10,846 bases of DNA from NCBI GenBank assembly GCA_016929465.1, contig JAFGIT010000153.1:1-10846 (forward strand), in the 5' to 3' direction. Positions 1-6,371 of this stretch are shown piece by piece. Under the pieces are notes generated by a model. That model had not been told where the DNA came from. It made no database searches and saw only the letters and a list, made by a program, of their open reading frames with translations. Made by a program: the position numbers and the translations under genes. The stretch is from JAFGIT01 sp016929465 [NCBI: Candidatus Coatesbacteria bacterium]. Lineage in GTDB: Bacteria > B130-G9. Each line of letters opens with the position of its first letter. Within the stretch, counting starts at the first letter, position 1.

Positions 1-743
1 ACCCTGGCCCATTTGACTGGCATGAATAGCTGCTGCGATAACAGGTCGAGAATGCTGCCCGCAATAACTCGCTGGCCATAGATGTGTTCTATCGTCATGA
101 CTTCGGGATTAGAGAATGTATGGGTCCCGAATTGATTCAGGAAATGACGGCTGCTCCATTCGAGCAGGTTAGTGTGTACTGGCACGCCGATATTTAGCAG
201 CTTCGCCTCAATCGCCCCACGATTGAACGCGCAGTCGCAGGCAGCCACCACGGCTTTCTTATGACCCGACAGGACGAACTGTGTCGGGCTGTTCACATTT
301 GCCAGGTATATCTCCCCGCTTTCAGCCGCTATTGAGCAGATGCCATTGATCTCGTCCCGGTTCAGCCCGATTATCGAGGCCATGTCGAATTCGCCCTGTG
401 CGGCAATGCTGTCGAGGATCGAACAGGCCGCCCTGACCATCTTGAGCCCATTCGTAAATGAGACAGATTCAGCTGCGACTAGCGCAGCGAAAAAGCCAGT
501 GCCGTGCTCCGTTATTGCTGAGATAGCCGGGCCAGTCTCTCGTATTATCTCATAGCAGGCAACACCCGATATATACGTTTGAAGCCAATGAATTGAGCGG
601 CCGGACGCCAACTCATCGTGGGATTCAATATAGCGCAGACCTTCCAGGACTATTGGCCTGGCAATAGGATTCAGGGCTAGCTGGTCAAGAGTGTTCGATG
701 GTGCCGTTGAAACAGCGCCAGGGAAGCAGACTGCAATATTCAC
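1..743 (-). CDS. FabD-like acyltransferase homologue lacking the catalytic serine (3' end outside window)
   Basis: The first 247 codons of a gene whose end lies beyond the left edge; FabD is usually about 310 aa. FabD moves malonyl from CoA to acyl carrier protein. Homology is seen in SFTNGLKMVR (residues 95-104), NVNSPTQFVLSGHKKAV (149-165), VHTNLL (189-194, His190 matching E. coli His201) and LLSQQLFMPVKW (234-245, Gln238 matching Gln250). The nucleophile motif GHSLGE aligns with EHGTGF (79-84), so Ser92 is Gly81. The second Arg of the VRxRG motif (Arg117) is replaced, and the N-terminal FPGQGSQ is FPGAVS (7-12). The frame has no stops, so this looks like an intact pseudoenzyme rather than a decayed gene. 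It starts at GTG 743, the only usable start after an in-frame TAA, with a weak AAGAG 9 nt upstream. It follows ridA after 81 nt. It may be regulatory or scaffolding; no transacylase activity should be assumed. Confidence 0.8.
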   Translation of the reverse strand, partial: MNIAVCFPGAVSTAPSNTLDQLALNPIARPIVLEGLRYIESHDELASGRSIHWLQTYISGVACYEIIRETGPAISAITEHGTGFFAALVAAESVSFTNGLKMVRAACSILDSIAAQGEFDMASIIGLNRDEINGICSIAAESGEIYLANVNSPTQFVLSGHKKAVVAACDCAFNRGAIEAKLLNIGVPVHTNLLEWSSRHFLNQFGTHTFSNPEVMTIEHIYGQRVIAGSILDLLSQQLFMPVKWAR

Positions 744-824
744 TGCTATATTCTCTTCTCCATTATTGCCAGGGCTTTACGAACCTCAACCATTGCGCTC
801 GAAAGACCAGTCGCTTCAGCTCTC

Positions 825-1220
825 TCAGGTAACCTGCGAGCTGACGTAGGCGATTGCTGCTATCTCGACATTCACTCCGAGCGGGAGAGCTGAGACCTCG
901 ATGGTCGCCCTTGCTGGTGGCTCCGATTCAAAGAACTCGGCATAGACCGCATTGATAGCCTTGAACTGGCCAAGGTCCGTGACGAATATGTCGCATTTGA
1001 CAATGTCACTATAGGAAGCTCCGGCCTTCTCTAGTATAGCGCCTATGTTCTTCATTATTTGTCGCGTTTGTTCGACAATCGTCCCCTCGATCAGCTTTCC
1101 CGCTTTTGGATCGATCGCTACTTGACCCGAAACAAAAATGAAGCCGCCGGCGGATGTGGCCTGAGAATATGGTCCCAGGGCTGCAGGAGCTTCGCTTGTC
1201 GATATGATTTCTTTTGGCAT
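825..1220 (-). CDS. ridA: RidA family enamine/imine deaminase
   Basis: A 131-aa protein of the YjgF/YER057c/UK114 family, matching the usual length of about 125-130 aa. RidA hydrolyses reactive enamine/imine intermediates, such as 2-aminoacrylate released by PLP enzymes like threonine/serine dehydratase, and so protects PLP enzymes in the cytosol. Visible family signatures are APAALGPYSQA (residues 11-21, with Tyr18), FVSGQVAIDP (29-38), VKCDIFVTD (74-82) and PPARATIEV (101-109). Arg104 is the carboxylate-binding arginine (Arg105 in Salmonella RidA), and Glu119 in VNVEIAAIA matches the conserved Glu120. The ATG start has AGGGA 5-6 nt upstream. The gene begins 17 nt after the rel stop, so the two are probably co-transcribed. 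Rel-RidA adjacency recurs in several bacterial lineages, and both touch amino-acid metabolism. Nothing looks damaged. Confidence 0.95.
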   Translation of the reverse strand: MPKEIISTSEAPAALGPYSQATSAGGFIFVSGQVAIDPKAGKLIEGTIVEQTRQIMKNIGAILEKAGASYSDIVKCDIFVTDLGQFKAINAVYAEFFESEPPARATIEVSALPLGVNVEIAAIAYVSSQVT

Positions 1221-1237
1221 GATATCCCTTTCGTTTT

Positions 1238-3556
1238 TTACTGTCTGACCACTTCGATCATCCCCTCGATATCATTCAGGCTGTCCATAGCCTTCTCGAT
1301 CTGCTTGGATGAGTGGCAGAAAATGTTTATCTTGAATGCTATCGATGCGTCAGGAAGCTTGTCGCTTCTGATTTGCTGAATATCGATGTCAGCCGCGAGC
1401 AGGGCCTTCGTAATGCTCACAAGAATACCCTTCGCGTTTACTGATTTCAGCTTCAGCATCGCATCGAACGTTGAGTTCTTCGGAACGCTCCATCGAATGT
1501 TCCTGAGTATCCTTATGTTATCTGGAAGAAGCTGCTCAACCTGGCTGCACTCCAGCCGGTGAATCGAAACACCGCTTCCCCGCTTGATGTATCCGACGAC
1601 CACATCTCCCGGCAGAGGATGGCAACATTTCGCGAGAATGACCTCTGAACTAGTCGTGTCGGATATGACCAGTCCTTTTTTGTAGGACATAATCCGTCCG
1701 AGAAGGTCCTCCTCGGGTGGCGTCTTCGATATCTGGAGCGACTGAACTTTCTCAAAGATGGTTTTCGGCAGCACCGCTTGTAGCGCCTGAATGAGTTTCA
1801 TCTTGCCCGTGGAGAGCTTCTCATGTAATTCCGATACATCCGACAATCCGCTTCTATCCAAGAAGGGCGCGAGATTCGGTGATTTGTAGAATTCCTTGAC
1901 GGGGACGCGGGCCATCCTGAGCTTCTCCTCCAGCACAGACCGACCGATCTCGGCCATAACGTGGCGCTCTTCGACTTTGAACCATCTCTGGATCGCGTGC
2001 CGAGCGAAGGGCGTCTTCGCGAAGTTCAACCATTCCTTCTTCGGATGCGCCTTTTTGTCAGTGATGATCTCCACGACATCACCAGTCTTCAGCTCGTAGT
2101 CTGGTGGCCTATTCACCCCCCCAACCTTGCCGCTTGAGAATTGATTTCCAACAGAGGTGTGAATGCTGTATGCAAAGTCGATGAGAGTGGCGCCGTGCTG
2201 GAAGCTCCTCATCTCACCCTTGGGCGTCATCACGTAGATATCTTCGGATTGAAGCATCGTCTTGATGCCATCCAGGAGCTGAGTCCCCTTATCCTTCTCA
2301 ATGTAGCTGGTAATGAATTCCTCGACCCATTGGCTCACGTCGCTGTCCTTGTAGAGCTTTCGCAGCACCTTCCGGTCCGCCATCGCCTTGTAGCGCCAAT
2401 GAGCGGCAATGCCTCTCTCCGCAACGAGGTGCATTCTCTCTGTCCGTATCTGGATCTCCATCTGATAGCCAGGGTCTATGAGCACTACTGTATGAAGAGA
2501 CTGATACATATTCGACTTGGGGGTCGCGATGTAGTCCTTGAATGTGCCAGGGATCGGCAACCACAGGGAGTGAACCTCGCCAAGGACCCTGTAGCAGGCT
2601 CGCTCGGTCTTCGCAATGACCCTTATTCCAACTATGTCCATGACCTCGTCGATCGTGAGGCCTTGACGTACCATCTTGCGATAAATGCTGTAGTAGTGCT
2701 TGCTGCGAGATGTGATTGTGGCCGGTATGTCGGTCTTTGCAAGCTGCTTCTTCAAGGCTTTTTCGGCGGCGTGAAGCGCGGCAAGCCTCTGGTCCTTCGT
2801 CGCCTTGAGTTTCTCGGCCAATTTGAAGTAGATGTCAGGCAGCACGCATTTGAACGCGAGGTCCTCGAGCTCCGCCTGCACTTCACCCATGCCGAACCGA
2901 TAGGCAAGGGGCGCATATAGATTGAGGGTCTCTTTCGCAGTTCGCCGCTGTTTCCATTCTGGCAAAGAGCCCAGCGTTCGCATGTTGTGGAGACGATCTG
3001 CGAGCTTAATTGGAACGACTCTCAGGTCCTTCCCCACGGCGACGAAGAACCGCTTCAGATTCTCCAGCGTGCGCTCTTCTCGCGATTCGAGCACGAGCCG
3101 ATCGACCTTGGTCAGCCCCTCTACAATCTCGGTGACGTCTTTGCCGAATCTGCTATCGATCTCGTTCCTGATCAGCTTCCTGGCCTCGATGGACCGCTCT
3201 CTGATCTTGGTCTCGTCCTGATCCGCAGCATCCACGCCAGCGTCGTCACCAACAACGTCCGAGGGGGATGCATCCTCCAGGACATCGTGAAGCAGTGCAG
3301 CAATGATAAGCTCCGGAGCGAGCTCCCACTCAGTCAGAATCTCCGCAACCGAGAGTGGGTGCTCTATGAAATGCTCGCCAGACGCACGCCTCTGCCCGCG
3401 GTGGTATTCTGCGGCAAATTCAAATGCGTTATCGACCGCATCGACCGCCGAAGCATCTGGATAGCGGGACAAAAGCGTGCGCTTAATCGCGCGCAGTCGC
3501 GCCTCATAGCCCGGTCCAGCCTTCCTCTTGTCCTCCGCGGATGTGTTGAGGACCAA
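1238..3556 (-). CDS. rel: Bifunctional (p)ppGpp synthetase/hydrolase (RelA/SpoT family)
   Basis: A 772-aa long RSH protein that makes and degrades the stringent-response alarmone (p)ppGpp. The HD hydrolase domain (about 40-200) keeps His52, His90-Asp91, Glu94-Asp95 and Asp187/Asn191 in KLADRLHNMR, so hydrolase activity is expected. The synthetase domain (about 280-390) keeps SKHYYSIYRKM, Asp307, Tyr351 in MYQSLHT and Glu367 in MEIQIRT. The usual RxKD motif reads TFKD (338-341); this resembles the bifunctional Rel type more than the RelA EXDD type. TGS spans about 439-500 (ending GDVVEII), the zinc-finger/CC region has Cys644-Cys645 (AKCCHPLPGD), and a C-terminal ACT domain covers about 698-772. 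Between the ED pair and FGKDV (137-141) sits an acidic insertion of about 28 residues. The start is TTG, chosen because GAGGGAG lies 6 nt upstream. The gene follows secF by 40 nt and precedes ridA. Confidence 0.96.
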   Translation of the reverse strand: MVLNTSAEDKRKAGPGYEARLRAIKRTLLSRYPDASAVDAVDNAFEFAAEYHRGQRRASGEHFIEHPLSVAEILTEWELAPELIIAALLHDVLEDASPSDVVGDDAGVDAADQDETKIRERSIEARKLIRNEIDSRFGKDVTEIVEGLTKVDRLVLESREERTLENLKRFFVAVGKDLRVVPIKLADRLHNMRTLGSLPEWKQRRTAKETLNLYAPLAYRFGMGEVQAELEDLAFKCVLPDIYFKLAEKLKATKDQRLAALHAAEKALKKQLAKTDIPATITSRSKHYYSIYRKMVRQGLTIDEVMDIVGIRVIAKTERACYRVLGEVHSLWLPIPGTFKDYIATPKSNMYQSLHTVVLIDPGYQMEIQIRTERMHLVAERGIAAHWRYKAMADRKVLRKLYKDSDVSQWVEEFITSYIEKDKGTQLLDGIKTMLQSEDIYVMTPKGEMRSFQHGATLIDFAYSIHTSVGNQFSSGKVGGVNRPPDYELKTGDVVEIITDKKAHPKKEWLNFAKTPFARHAIQRWFKVEERHVMAEIGRSVLEEKLRMARVPVKEFYKSPNLAPFLDRSGLSDVSELHEKLSTGKMKLIQALQAVLPKTIFEKVQSLQISKTPPEEDLLGRIMSYKKGLVISDTTSSEVILAKCCHPLPGDVVVGYIKRGSGVSIHRLECSQVEQLLPDNIRILRNIRWSVPKNSTFDAMLKLKSVNAKGILVSITKALLAADIDIQQIRSDKLPDASIAFKINIFCHSSKQIEKAMDSLNDIEGMIEVVRQ

Positions 3557-3562
3557 AGCTTA

Positions 3563-3569
3563 CTCCCTC
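3563..3569 (-). promoter_or_regulatory. Ribosome binding site fixing the TTG start of rel
   Basis: The minus strand reads GAGGGAG, then 6 nt, then TTG. It is one of the stronger Shine-Dalgarno matches in the window and lies in the 40-nt secF-rel gap. It supports the TTG at 3556 as the rel start. Confidence 0.65.
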
Positions 3570-3596
3570 GCTCTAAGAGTGCTCAGGGGCTGTTCG

Positions 3597-4778
3597 CTAT
3601 GCGGCGGAACTCCCTGATGAAACGTGCTTTTTCTTGCTTCTGCCTATCGAGAGCCTCTCCCACTCATATAGTATGGGGCTCGCGACGAATATGGACGAAT
3701 AGGTTCCCACGACGATGCCTATAATCAACGCTAGCGCGAAGTCTCTAATTACCTCACCACCCATAACGAAAAGGACGAACACCACGATGAAGGTAGTGAG
3801 TGATGTTAGTATCGTCCTCGCGAGTGTTTGGTTGATGCTCACGTCGAGCTGCTCGATTAATGGCAGGCTTCTCAGCGCTTTTGAGTTCTCCCTGATGCGG
3901 TCGAATACAACGATGGTGTCATTGAGTGAATACCCGACGATCGTGAGAAGGGCCGCAATGATGGTCAGAGAAATCTCTCTGTCGAAGATCGAGAATATCC
4001 CTAATGTGATGGCGACATCGTGAATCAGAGCGACGATTGCGGCTACCGCAAAGCGGAATCTGAAGCGGAGCGAAATATACACCAGTATTCCGAGGACCGC
4101 CCAGAAGATTGCCAGAACCGCCTTGCCCCGCAGGTCCTTTCCGACTTTCGGCCCAACCATCTCCTGTCGGGTGACAATGAACTTGCTTATGTAAGCGTTA
4201 TTCTTGAAGTACTTCACGGCTTCGGGCGGCATACCGGAGATTGCACTCAACTCGTCCAGGCTCGCAAATTGACCTTCCGCCTTGTTTCTTGCCTCGACGA
4301 TGGCGAGCCCGAGCGAATTAGCGGCTTCCGCATTATCTTTGAAGGCCTCCAGGGTCTTCAGATTGAGCGCAAGCTCCGCTGGCCCGGCCGCGTTGATGTC
4401 GAGCTTGCCACCGCCGGCCTCCGGATCGCCGACCGAGGCATGAATAGCGCTCAGTATCTGGTCTGCGACCCCTTTGCCAGGGGCCGAGGCGCTTTCCGCC
4501 TCCTTGACACGTATCAGGACCTCTTTCTCGGTACCAAATCGCTGAATAATCGCATCGCCGTAGTCAATGCTCTTCAGGATATCTCTCATAGATGAGACCT
4601 CGACCGGCTCGAGGAACTTCAGTTGGATCAACGTGCCACCCTCGAAGTCGATGCCATAATTCGGGCCACCTCTAATTATCAAGGACAAAAGGCCCGCGAG
4701 AATGACGATTGCGGAACAAATGAAAGCCGTCTTGCGACGTTCTATGAACTGGTAGTGTGTGTTTTTCAGAAAGTCCAT
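3597..4778 (-). CDS. secF: Protein translocase subunit SecF with an HhH-like periplasmic insert
   Basis: A 393-aa inner-membrane protein that pairs with SecD and uses the proton-motive force to aid late preprotein translocation through SecYEG. TM1 is about residues 16-36, followed by the SecF motif YGIDFEGGTLIQLKF (41-55). After the periplasmic domain, FIVTRQEMVGPKVGKDLRG (200-218) leads into a five-helix membrane bundle containing GYSLNDTIVVFDRIREN (282-298). SecF is usually about 300-320 aa. The extra 75 or so residues (about 100-197) lie within the periplasmic P1 domain. They contain KLDINAAGPAEL (125-136) and GQFASLDELSAISGMPPEAV (169-188), which look like ComEA/GspK-type helix-hairpin-helix elements separated by a long helix. 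The ATG start has AGAGG about 7 nt upstream. The gene starts 24 nt after secD and ends in a Lys/Ser-rich tail. Confidence 0.96.
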   Translation of the reverse strand: MDFLKNTHYQFIERRKTAFICSAIVILAGLLSLIIRGGPNYGIDFEGGTLIQLKFLEPVEVSSMRDILKSIDYGDAIIQRFGTEKEVLIRVKEAESASAPGKGVADQILSAIHASVGDPEAGGGKLDINAAGPAELALNLKTLEAFKDNAEAANSLGLAIVEARNKAEGQFASLDELSAISGMPPEAVKYFKNNAYISKFIVTRQEMVGPKVGKDLRGKAVLAIFWAVLGILVYISLRFRFRFAVAAIVALIHDVAITLGIFSIFDREISLTIIAALLTIVGYSLNDTIVVFDRIRENSKALRSLPLIEQLDVSINQTLARTILTSLTTFIVVFVLFVMGGEVIRDFALALIIGIVVGTYSSIFVASPILYEWERLSIGRSKKKHVSSGSSAA

Positions 4779-4802
4779 GACTAACCTCTTATTGCAGAAT
4801 AT

Positions 4803-6371
4803 CTATATGCTTAGCTTCTTGACGTTGAACTTCTGGATCATTATCTCGAAGGCAAGTTTCGCCATGAATAGGGCCGTGAACATGCTGGCGATAATTCCAA
4901 TTATCAGAGTAACTGCGAAGCCTCTTATAGGGCCGGTTCCGAATTGGAAAAGTACGACGGCCGCGATTAGCGTTGTGACGTTCGCATCGACGATGGTGAG
5001 CAGCGCACGCTTGAAGCCACCCTCGACAGCTGCCTTCGTAGTCTTGCCAGCCTTCAAGTCCTCTTTTATACGCTCGAATATCAGGACGTTTGCGTCAACA
5101 GCCATACCCAGCGTGAGAATGATACCCGCGATACCCGGTAATGTCAGAGCGGCCCCGGACAGTGCAAGGCATCCCATCAAGAGGACGAGATTCAGCATCA
5201 GCGCGACATCTGCGATGACGCCGGCAAATCGATAATAGAACAACATGAAAAGAATGACCAAGGCGCCGCCGACCAGCGCGGATATTGTCCCCTGGTTGAT
5301 TGAGTCTTGCCCCAGGGAAGGGCCAACGGTCCTTTCCTCGAGATATCGGACGGTGGCAGGAAGGGCACCAGCTCTCAGGACAACTGACAAGTCCTCGGCG
5401 TCCTGGACGGTGAAGGATCCAGTAATCTGCCCCCGATCCGTTATTCGGCTTCTTATCACAGGCGCGGATTCGACGATATTGTCCAACACGATCGCGAGAC
5501 GCTCATTCAAATGGCTTTCGGTGAATTTGCCAAATAGACGGCCGGCGGAGGTGGATAGCCGGAAGTCTACCGCTGGCATGTTGAATTCGTCATGCCCGAT
5601 TCTCGCGTCCTCGAGGTCTGCGCCTGACACACGGACCTCCTTCTCCACCATGGCATACCTCTCAACAGGTGTTTTCGCCTGCCTGGGTGGAGTCATTTTG
5701 AGAATCTCGAACCCATCGGGGACCTTGCCTGCATTCTTGTCGAGTAAGGCCTCCTTGGTCGGGGCTTCATCTTTCATCAGGCGTAGCTGAAGCATCGCCG
5801 TTCTACCGATGATGTTCTTCGCTCTCTCAGGATCGACTACGCCGGGGAGCTGAACCAGAATACGATCCCCAGTCATGCCGACCCTCTGGATCGTCGGTTC
5901 TGCGACGCCCAATTCATCCACACGGTTACGGATTGTCTCCAGCGCCTGGCGAACGGCACTTTCCCTCAGACGAGTATCCTCCTCCGACGTAAAGACGAGC
6001 TTCAGCTCATATTTGTCCCCATCAAGCCTGGTAGAGGAAGTATTGAACCGGCTCTTTTCGTCGGAGAATTGTGCCAGGGCCAAATCTCTGGCGGATGCAG
6101 TTGGCAAAACAAAGCGTATCGACAGGTCGTCCGCCACACTCTCGGACTCTATTGGAATCTCCCGGTCGCGCAGGAAATCGCCTAGTCTCTGCCTCATCTC
6201 GGAGAGCTCACCCTTCAACGCGCTGCTCGTTTCCACCTCGAGAACGAGATGGATGCCGCCTTTCAGGTCAAGTCCAAGTATTACCTTTTCCTTCGGTGGA
6301 AAGGCGCACCAACCTACAAGCACGACCAATGCAATGGCAAAGATCGACTTAGCCAACAGATTCTTTTTCAC
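4803..6371 (-). CDS. secD: Protein translocase subunit SecD
   Basis: A 522-aa inner-membrane RND-like subunit of SecDF. With SecF it couples proton flow to pulling preproteins out of SecYEG on the periplasmic side. TM1 is about 7-24. The D1 motif LGLDLKGGIHLVLEV (32-46) follows, then the P1 head with ETIRNRVDELGVAEPTIQRV (145-164). Further on, RAGALPATVRYLEERTVGPS (333-352) leads into the C-terminal five-helix bundle with LGMAVDANVLIFERIKEDL (421-439), which contains the family's proton-relay Asp region. The protein ends FTALFMAKLAFEIMIQKF..LSI in the usual way. Length is within the family range. The start is GTG, with AGGAAGGGG ending 6 nt upstream, all inside the preceding ATPase gene. The 23-nt overlap with that gene suggests translational coupling. 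Confidence 0.97.
   Translation of the reverse strand: MKKNLLAKSIFAIALVVLVGWCAFPPKEKVILGLDLKGGIHLVLEVETSSALKGELSEMRQRLGDFLRDREIPIESESVADDLSIRFVLPTASARDLALAQFSDEKSRFNTSSTRLDGDKYELKLVFTSEEDTRLRESAVRQALETIRNRVDELGVAEPTIQRVGMTGDRILVQLPGVVDPERAKNIIGRTAMLQLRLMKDEAPTKEALLDKNAGKVPDGFEILKMTPPRQAKTPVERYAMVEKEVRVSGADLEDARIGHDEFNMPAVDFRLSTSAGRLFGKFTESHLNERLAIVLDNIVESAPVIRSRITDRGQITGSFTVQDAEDLSVVLRAGALPATVRYLEERTVGPSLGQDSINQGTISALVGGALVILFMLFYYRFAGVIADVALMLNLVLLMGCLALSGAALTLPGIAGIILTLGMAVDANVLIFERIKEDLKAGKTTKAAVEGGFKRALLTIVDANVTTLIAAVVLFQFGTGPIRGFAVTLIIGIIASMFTALFMAKLAFEIMIQKFNVKKLSI

Noticed and set aside
340-555. Plus-strand open frame of 71 codons
   Set aside because: It lies opposite the FabD-like gene, whose minus-strand frame has clear family motifs. 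The plus-strand translation is featureless.
762-789. Possible sigma70-like promoter (TTGAGG, 16 nt, AATAAT on the minus strand) before the FabD-like gene
   Set aside because: The predicted transcript start would lie only about 11 nt before the GTG and cut into the weak ribosome site, and the match is partial. Co-transcription with ridA explains expression more simply.
746-793. Fifteen-codon minus-strand ORF (ATG to TAG) in the ridA-FabD-like gap
   Set aside because: Very short, no clear ribosome site and no recognisable homology. The open frame extends into ridA without a start, as expected by chance.
1238-3556. Idea that Rel has lost the TGS histidine used for tRNA contact (VGN in place of VGH)
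   Set aside because: The conserved IH pair of the TGS domain is present (SIHTSVGN), and I recall other functional Rel proteins having Asn at the later site, so no loss can be claimed.
2141-3724. Long plus-strand open frames (259 and 245 codons) opposite rel
   Set aside because: They are antisense shadows of the conserved RSH coding sequence, with no recognisable domains or ribosome sites.
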